Assembly (NCBI GenBank): GCA_002373875.1
Contig: DFKQ01000005.1
Span: 13,479-25,162 of the forward strand
Origin: Lachnospiraceae bacterium UBA3641
GTDB lineage: Bacteria > Bacillota > Clostridia > Lachnospirales > Lachnospiraceae
Length of the DNA stretch: 11,684 bases
Reading direction: 5' to 3'
The notes below the pieces were generated by a model. It was not told the DNA's origin and did no database searches. It saw only the letters and a list, made by a program, of their open reading frames with translations. Below are positions 7,828 to 11,684 of this stretch, piece by piece; positions within the stretch are counted from its first letter, which is position 1, and each line of letters begins with the position of its first letter. The position numbers were made by a program, and so were the translations under genes.

Positions 7828-7920
7828 CCTTACACCTCCTTCGCGTAAAATTGACCCCGTATAAACCGAATCATAAATGTGCTCACAAAATGACACGGAC
7901 TTTCGCTCGCACACTATTAC

Positions 7921-7970
7921 ATTCTATGTCTTAGGCCCTCTCATGTCAAGCATAAAAATATATTTTTGTT
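7921..7970 (-). promoter_or_regulatory. rpsT sigma-A promoter with UP-like AT tract
   Basis: On the minus strand there is a perfect -35 TTGACA (7949-7944), a 17-bp spacer, and a -10 TAGAAT (7926-7921, 5 of 6 matches). Directly upstream of the -35 is an AT tract (7967-7954, a 14-bp AAAAATATATTTTT palindrome) placed like an UP element for the alpha subunit C-terminal domain. The predicted start near 7914 gives an rpsT leader of about 87 nt. This is the strongest promoter in the window, as expected for a ribosomal protein gene. Confidence 0.85.
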
Positions 7971-7994
7971 TCATATCGGAAGAATTCAATGACT

Positions 7995-9650
7995 TCACCG
8001 GGCGGAAGGCTCACCCCTTCTTCTCTGAAAGGCAGGATCCGCCGAATCGTCCTCTACATTCAGCTTCTGAAGCTTTTCAATGACGCTTCCTGACGTTATT
8101 TCCGAATCATTCTCAATACTCAGCCCACGTATTCTGTCGGTAACACTGCCGGCAGGGCGATCTTCATACACCCTCAACTCTGCTCCCAGATTGAAGAGCT
8201 GCTCAGTGGGTGACTTTACCCTTTTTGCCGATTGCTTCCTGTGTTCCTCTTCCCTTCTCTTTCTTTCGGCTTCCTCGGCTTCAAGCCTAAGCTTCTCCTC
8301 AGCCAGCCGCTTCTCTTCAATTTCTGCCCTTGCCCGCTCCCTTTCAAGAACCTGCTCATGCTTCCTAAGTTCAGCCTCTATTATCTGTTCATCATCGTTC
8401 TCAGGCTTCTTAACGACCGGCGCGTCCTTTAACTTATCCGGAACTACAGTTGCTTCAAAGTCAGCCTCCTGCGGCAGCCTGTCTGTGATTCCCTTATGAG
8501 GGCTCTCGGGAAGCATATCTCTGGCATCCTTGGCATTGCTGGCCTTGGGCTTGACCGTGTTTTCATATTCGGTATCGGATACCGACTTCTCACTGATCTT
8601 ACGGACCACAGACTTCTGCTTTTTTACCTTCTTTATCCTGTGAACTCCGTCCTCAGATGATGCGGTCCTCATCGGATTTTCCCGCTCGAAGGGATATTCG
8701 ATACCCCACGCGCCCCTTATGGAATCCATGAGCTGCATCATTCTCAGGATCTCGGCATGAGGCATCTCCGGGCATTCGATCTTCCCCTCCCTGATGGCAC
8801 GCATAACGGACTGGACCTCATATTCATAACCGGTTATCTGCGTGGGTGCGGCATATTCGGCCACGATCTTCCGTTCAAGGTTGAACACCCTGACCATCTC
8901 ATAGTTATTGATGTTCTCTATCTCAATATACCCGTTTGTTCCGTTGATAAGTCCCCGCCTGTCGGTCTGGGCCAGCATGGTGGCATACAGGGAAGCCATC
9001 TTACCATCCCGATAGGTTAACATGATATTCTCCTGGGCATCCACTCCCGAATCAAGCTTTACGCAGTTGGCAGCTATTGAATCAATTCCGTCGCCGAAAA
9101 CCATGGATGCGAAATTCAAAACATAAACACCCAGATCAAGAAGAGCACCGCCGGCAAGCTCCGGACGCACAAGACGCGACTTCGTTATAAGGGGATAACC
9201 CAGATTTGCCGATAAGGATGTGGGATTCCCGATGATACCCGACTTAAGCACCTTATTAATAAGGCCCCGCATAGGCATGTATCTGGTCCACATGGCCTCA
9301 GCCAATAACAGTCCCCTCTCCTCGGCCATATACAGAACCTCTTCGGCCTGAGCTGCATTTGCGCAGAAGGCCTTCTCGCACAAAACATGTTTACCGTGAT
9401 TTAAACACATCCTGATATGGTCATAATGATGGGAATGTGGTGTTGCAATATAAACAAGTTCAACGTAAGGGTCGGAAAGCATATCCGAGTAGGAACCGTA
9501 GGCCTTCTCAAACCCGTATTTATCGGCAAATGCCCTGGCCCTTGCAATATCTCTGGATGCTATGGCATAGCATTCGGTGCCCTTAAGCTGAGCAAGGGTC
9601 GTAGCCATGGTTCCCGCAATATTCCCCGCCCCTATGATACCTATCTTCAT
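7995..9650 (-). CDS. Gfo/Idh/MocA family oxidoreductase with a long coiled-coil C-terminal extension
   Basis: A 551-residue protein. Residues 1 to about 325 are a complete Gfo/Idh/MocA NAD(P)-dependent dehydrogenase: dinucleotide-binding GAGNIAG (7-13), the CEKAF block (91-95) carrying the usual lysine, and GGALLDLGVYVLN (167-179) in the C-terminal alpha/beta domain. The substrate, probably a sugar or cyclic polyol derivative, cannot be named. Family members usually end near 320-350. Here about 220 more residues follow in the same frame: a basic, low-complexity linker (330-420), a charged Glu/Arg/Lys heptad-like helix (423-475) that should be a coiled coil, and two copies of a 17-residue motif (501-517 and 521-537). 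No signal peptide or membrane segment is seen. The start has GGAG 6 nt upstream, immediately after the stop of the NYN gene. No classical terminator follows. Confidence 0.85.
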   Translation of the reverse strand: MKIGIIGAGNIAGTMATTLAQLKGTECYAIASRDIARARAFADKYGFEKAYGSYSDMLSDPYVELVYIATPHSHHYDHIRMCLNHGKHVLCEKAFCANAAQAEEVLYMAEERGLLLAEAMWTRYMPMRGLINKVLKSGIIGNPTSLSANLGYPLITKSRLVRPELAGGALLDLGVYVLNFASMVFGDGIDSIAANCVKLDSGVDAQENIMLTYRDGKMASLYATMLAQTDRRGLINGTNGYIEIENINNYEMVRVFNLERKIVAEYAAPTQITGYEYEVQSVMRAIREGKIECPEMPHAEILRMMQLMDSIRGAWGIEYPFERENPMRTASSEDGVHRIKKVKKQKSVVRKISEKSVSDTEYENTVKPKASNAKDARDMLPESPHKGITDRLPQEADFEATVVPDKLKDAPVVKKPENDDEQIIEAELRKHEQVLERERARAEIEEKRLAEEKLRLEAEEAERKRREEEHRKQSAKRVKSPTEQLFNLGAELRVYEDRPAGSVTDRIRGLSIENDSEITSGSVIEKLQKLNVEDDSADPAFQRRRGEPSAR

Positions 9651-9660
9651 AAACGACTCC

Positions 9661-10557
9661 TTAACTTTTCAGCCTGACCGTGTTGTTATTTACCGTCATC
9701 CCGTCCATATCGTTTATGAACTGGGAAAACTTGGAGTACTTGTAATTTCTTATATTGAAATTGGTAACCTTTTTCTCTATCTTCTGCTTAAGCTCCGGCA
9801 GGCTCATGGTTCTTCCCGATGCCTGGCTCACTATATCCCTTGCGATCTTTTCTATCTGATCCTTGGTAATATCCGATTCCGCGATATCCACATATATCGT
9901 CTTCCCTGCCTGCTTAAGATGCAGGCTCTTGAAGGACTCAAGGAACTTGCTCAGCTTGGAATAGCCGTAATTACGCACATCAAAGTCAGCATGGCGGTTG
10001 CTTATCTTGTTTCCCAGTTCACCCACTGTCGTATCCTTGTCATTGGCGTCATTATCGGTAATGATCTTAAGGATAGTCTCTTCAATGTCATCCCTGGAGG
10101 TGTCGCCCTCCTGAGTCTCCTCTGCTGCCAGGACCTCCAGATACTTAAACATGGTACAGGATGCCCTGAAAGCTTCTACCGTTTTCTGTTCACCCATTCC
10201 GATGACCAGCATGCCTGCTTCACGTAAACGTGCCGCCAGCCTTGTAAAGTCACTGTCCGAGCTTACCAGACAGAAGCCGTCGACCTTACCGGAATAAAGT
10301 ATGTCCATGGCATCGATTATCATTGCCGAATCGGTCGAATTCTTACCCTGCGTGTAGGAATACTGCTGGACCGGGGTTATCGAATTCTTAAGGACAACAT
10401 CCTTCCAGCCGGCTGTTGAGGGGTTGGTCCAGTCACCGTATGCCCTCTTGTATGTAGCTATACCGTAGTTGCTGATCTCATCCAGAATGAACTTGATATA
10501 TCTGATTGAAATATTCTCAGCGTCGATCAGGACCGCGAGACGTCTTTCCTGCTCCAT
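9661..10557 (-). CDS. NYN (PIN-like) domain protein with two C-terminal OST-HTH/LOTUS domains
   Basis: A 298-residue protein. The N-terminal ~145 residues are an NYN/LabA-DUF88 domain of the PIN-like nuclease superfamily: LIDAENI (10-16, D12 and N15), TDSAMIIDAMD (75-85, D76) and VSSDSDF (98-104, D101 and D103) supply the acidic metal-binding cluster. All are intact, so RNase activity is plausible but unproven. Two OST-HTH (LOTUS) winged-helix domains follow, about 156-225 and 231-297. They share the signature ADFDVRNYGYSKLSKF (190-205) and TNFNIRNYKYSKFSQF (265-280). LOTUS domains bind RNA or protein partners in other systems. It starts 33 nt after the thioesterase with a GAGG site 7-8 nt before ATG, and ends 10 nt before the oxidoreductase start. 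The biological target is unknown. Confidence 0.88.
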   Translation of the reverse strand: MEQERRLAVLIDAENISIRYIKFILDEISNYGIATYKRAYGDWTNPSTAGWKDVVLKNSITPVQQYSYTQGKNSTDSAMIIDAMDILYSGKVDGFCLVSSDSDFTRLAARLREAGMLVIGMGEQKTVEAFRASCTMFKYLEVLAAEETQEGDTSRDDIEETILKIITDNDANDKDTTVGELGNKISNRHADFDVRNYGYSKLSKFLESFKSLHLKQAGKTIYVDIAESDITKDQIEKIARDIVSQASGRTMSLPELKQKIEKKVTNFNIRNYKYSKFSQFINDMDGMTVNNNTVRLKS

Positions 10558-10590
10558 TAGTTTTCCTCTCTATACATTGATTAAAAATGC

Positions 10591-11010
10591 TTAACCTTGA
10601 CTCCTTTTATCAAGCATCTTCTGGTAGAATTCCGGATTAGTCTTCTTCATGGAAACAGGCTTATTGTCTCTGTTAAGGAAGCAATGACTGGTCTTACCTA
10701 TGGTACACAGCTCTCCGGTGGAATCAAGATATACCTTATACGACACGACCATCTTGATCCCGTTGAACTTCTCCAGTTCAACCACGATCCTTGCGGTATC
10801 CCCGAACCTTATCATCTTCTTATATTCGCATTCAACCGTAAGCACCGGCGAAACAATGCCTTCATGCTCAAGCCTTGCATATGCGTAGCCGCGGTCATCC
10901 ATATAGGCAGTCCTTGCTTCCTCAAACCATCTGATATAGTTCGAGTGATGGATGACTCCCATCTGGTCGCTCTCATAATATTGTGTCTTATGTATGTATG
11001 TGTAAGCCAT
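10591..11010 (-). CDS. acyl-CoA thioesterase, hotdog fold (YbgC/4-hydroxybenzoyl-CoA thioesterase family)
   Basis: A 139-residue single hotdog-fold protein. The N-terminal pattern YYESDQMGVIHHSNYIRWFE (11-30) matches the 4HBT/YbgC family, with D15 the expected catalytic aspartate and the Y-x(3)-D-x(2)-G-x-(I/V)-x(4)-Y spacing preserved. The family hydrolyses acyl-CoA (or acyl-ACP) thioesters in the cytoplasm as small oligomers; chain-length or aromatic preference cannot be inferred. Length is normal. The ATG at 11010 has AGGA a few bases upstream, immediately after a stem-loop that separates it from serS. It is probably cotranscribed with serS and with the NYN gene 33 nt downstream. No functional link to those neighbours is evident. 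Confidence 0.88.
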   Translation of the reverse strand: MAYTYIHKTQYYESDQMGVIHHSNYIRWFEEARTAYMDDRGYAYARLEHEGIVSPVLTVECEYKKMIRFGDTARIVVELEKFNGIKMVVSYKVYLDSTGELCTIGKTSHCFLNRDNKPVSMKKTNPEFYQKMLDKRSQG

Positions 11011-11022
11011 AATTTCCTAAAA

Positions 11023-11051
11023 TGACACATTGGTTCTGAACCGGTGTGTCA
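11023..11051 (-). terminator. intergenic stem-loop after serS (weak terminator or processing hairpin)
   Basis: In the 54-nt gap after serS, a 7-bp outer stem (TGACACA/TGTGTCA, 11023-11029 and 11045-11051) encloses a 4-bp inner stem (GGTT/AACC) with a CAG loop. On the transcribed strand the 2-nt junctions face as CC against AA. The tail is only ATTTTAGG, so termination would be partial at best, and the thioesterase ribosome binding site lies within it. I read it as a possible attenuating or mRNA-processing hairpin rather than an operon end. Confidence 0.4.
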
Positions 11052-11064
11052 GCAAATGTGACAA

Positions 11065-11684
11065 TCAGTGTTTGGGTATAAGCTTGTCCTTGCCGCCCAT
11101 ATATGGACGAAGCACTTCCGGAATGTTAACGCTTCCGTCTGCATTTAAGTTGTTCTCAAGGAAGGCAATGAGCATTCTCGGAGGCGCAACAACCGTATTA
11201 TTGAGGGTGTGGGCAAAATACTTGCCATCCTTACCGTTAACCCTTATCTTAAGCCTTCTTGCCTGGGCATCACCCAAGTTCGAGCATGAGCCGACCTCGA
11301 AGTACTTCTTCTGTCTGGGGCTCCATGCCTCGACATCGAATGACTTTACCTTAAGGTCGGCAAGGTCACCTGAGCAGCACTCAAGGGTACGTACCGGAAT
11401 GTCCATGGAGCGGAACAGATCGACGGTGTTCTGCCACAGCTTGTCAAACCACATGGGTGATTCTTCAGGCTTACATACAACGATCATCTCCTGCTTCTCA
11501 AACTGGTGGATCCTGTATACACCGCGCTCCTCGATACCGTGAGCCCCCTTCTCCTTACGGAAGCAGGGTGAATATGATGTAAGTGTCCTCGGAAGCGAAT
11601 CCTCCTCGACTATAGTATCAATAAACTTACCGATCATTGAATGTTCGCTGGTACCGATAAGGTAGAGGTCCTCGCCCTCGATCT
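11065..11684 (-). CDS. serS: seryl-tRNA synthetase, C-terminal part (cut by window edge)
   Basis: The C-terminal ~206 residues of a class II seryl-tRNA synthetase, which charges tRNA-Ser (and tRNA-Sec) with serine. The frame runs off the right edge, so the N-terminal tRNA-binding coiled coil and motif 1 are outside. Visible are GTSEHSMIG (the T-x-E loop that binds serine), motif 2 SPCFRKEKGAHG with its conserved Arg, QFEKQE, and the SCSNLGDAQARRLKIR block. Motif 3 reads NNTVVAPPRMLIAFLENN; bacterial SerRS more often has a G-S-G-x-A-x-x-R form, but the conserved Arg is kept. The protein ends KDKLIPKH. It is the most upstream gene seen in the serS-thioesterase-NYN-oxidoreductase run; any T-box leader would lie beyond the window. 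Confidence 0.95.
   Translation of the reverse strand, partial: IEGEDLYLIGTSEHSMIGKFIDTIVEEDSLPRTLTSYSPCFRKEKGAHGIEERGVYRIHQFEKQEMIVVCKPEESPMWFDKLWQNTVDLFRSMDIPVRTLECCSGDLADLKVKSFDVEAWSPRQKKYFEVGSCSNLGDAQARRLKIRVNGKDGKYFAHTLNNTVVAPPRMLIAFLENNLNADGSVNIPEVLRPYMGGKDKLIPKH

Noticed and set aside
7828..7914. In-frame N-terminal extension of rpsT (29 residues)
   Set aside because: The extension would start at the predicted transcription start, has no ribosome binding site, and is unlike S20; ATG 7827 has a strong AGGAGGTG.
7828..7920. rpsT leader as a possible riboswitch or S20-binding autoregulatory site
   Set aside because: I found only very short pairings such as GTG/CAC and no recognisable conserved fold, so no claim is made.
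7954..7967. 14-bp palindrome AAAAATATATTTTT after the oxidoreductase gene
   Set aside because: It contains no GC stem and no U-tract beyond itself, so it would not terminate well. Its place directly upstream of the rpsT -35 fits an UP-like element better.
8220..8360. Low-complexity purine/pyrimidine-biased stretch suggesting a repeat array
   Set aside because: The bias comes from Glu/Arg/Lys codons of the coiled coil in the oxidoreductase tail; there are no regular DNA repeats or CRISPR-like spacing.
9607..10227. Open frame of about 206 codons on the plus strand opposite the NYN gene
   Set aside because: It is the complement of a clear NYN-LOTUS gene, with no recognisable domain.

Overview
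This window looks like core chromosome from a low-to-moderate GC clostridium, most likely Lachnospiraceae or a close relative. The indicators are the arrangement dgt-dnaG-sigA-trmK-nif3, strong AGGAGG-type ribosome binding sites, a class A RNase P RNA, and a TGS-domain uridine-kinase-like protein of a type I associate with Clostridia. Genus is not determined. Every gene I can support is on the minus strand, so transcription runs from high to low coordinates. I see no mobile element, CRISPR array, tRNA or integration scar.

Layout in transcription order. (1) 11684-7995 holds four closely spaced genes: the 3' part of serS (cut by the window edge), a hotdog acyl-CoA thioesterase, an NYN-domain protein with two OST-HTH/LOTUS repeats, and a Gfo/Idh/MocA oxidoreductase with an unusual C-terminal tail of about 220 residues. 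An imperfect stem-loop separates serS from the thioesterase. (2) rpsT (ribosomal protein S20) stands alone, with a near-consensus sigma-A promoter at 7921-7949, an AT-rich UP-like tract, and a 17-bp perfect hairpin terminator at 7511-7552. (3) 7415-74 is a tight run of information-processing genes: dgt, dnaG (TTG start), rpoD/sigA, trmK, nif3 and a TGS-domain nucleoside-kinase-like gene. This is a variant of the dnaG-rpoD macromolecular synthesis operon, with dgt in the lead position. (4) The window ends inside the 5' part of rnpB (RNase P RNA), whose likely -10 box overlaps the kinase stop codon.

How the genes relate: the dgt-to-kinase block couples dNTP pool control, primer synthesis, housekeeping transcription and tRNA m1A22 modification, with rnpB adding tRNA 5' maturation. 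Most of the window is conventional. The least conventional parts are the oxidoreductase tail (coiled coil plus a two-copy 17-residue motif), the NYN-LOTUS-LOTUS protein, and the kinase, whose N-terminal half resembles the TGS and editing domains of threonyl-tRNA synthetase but lacks the HxxxH metal motif. I found no convincing new multi-gene system.
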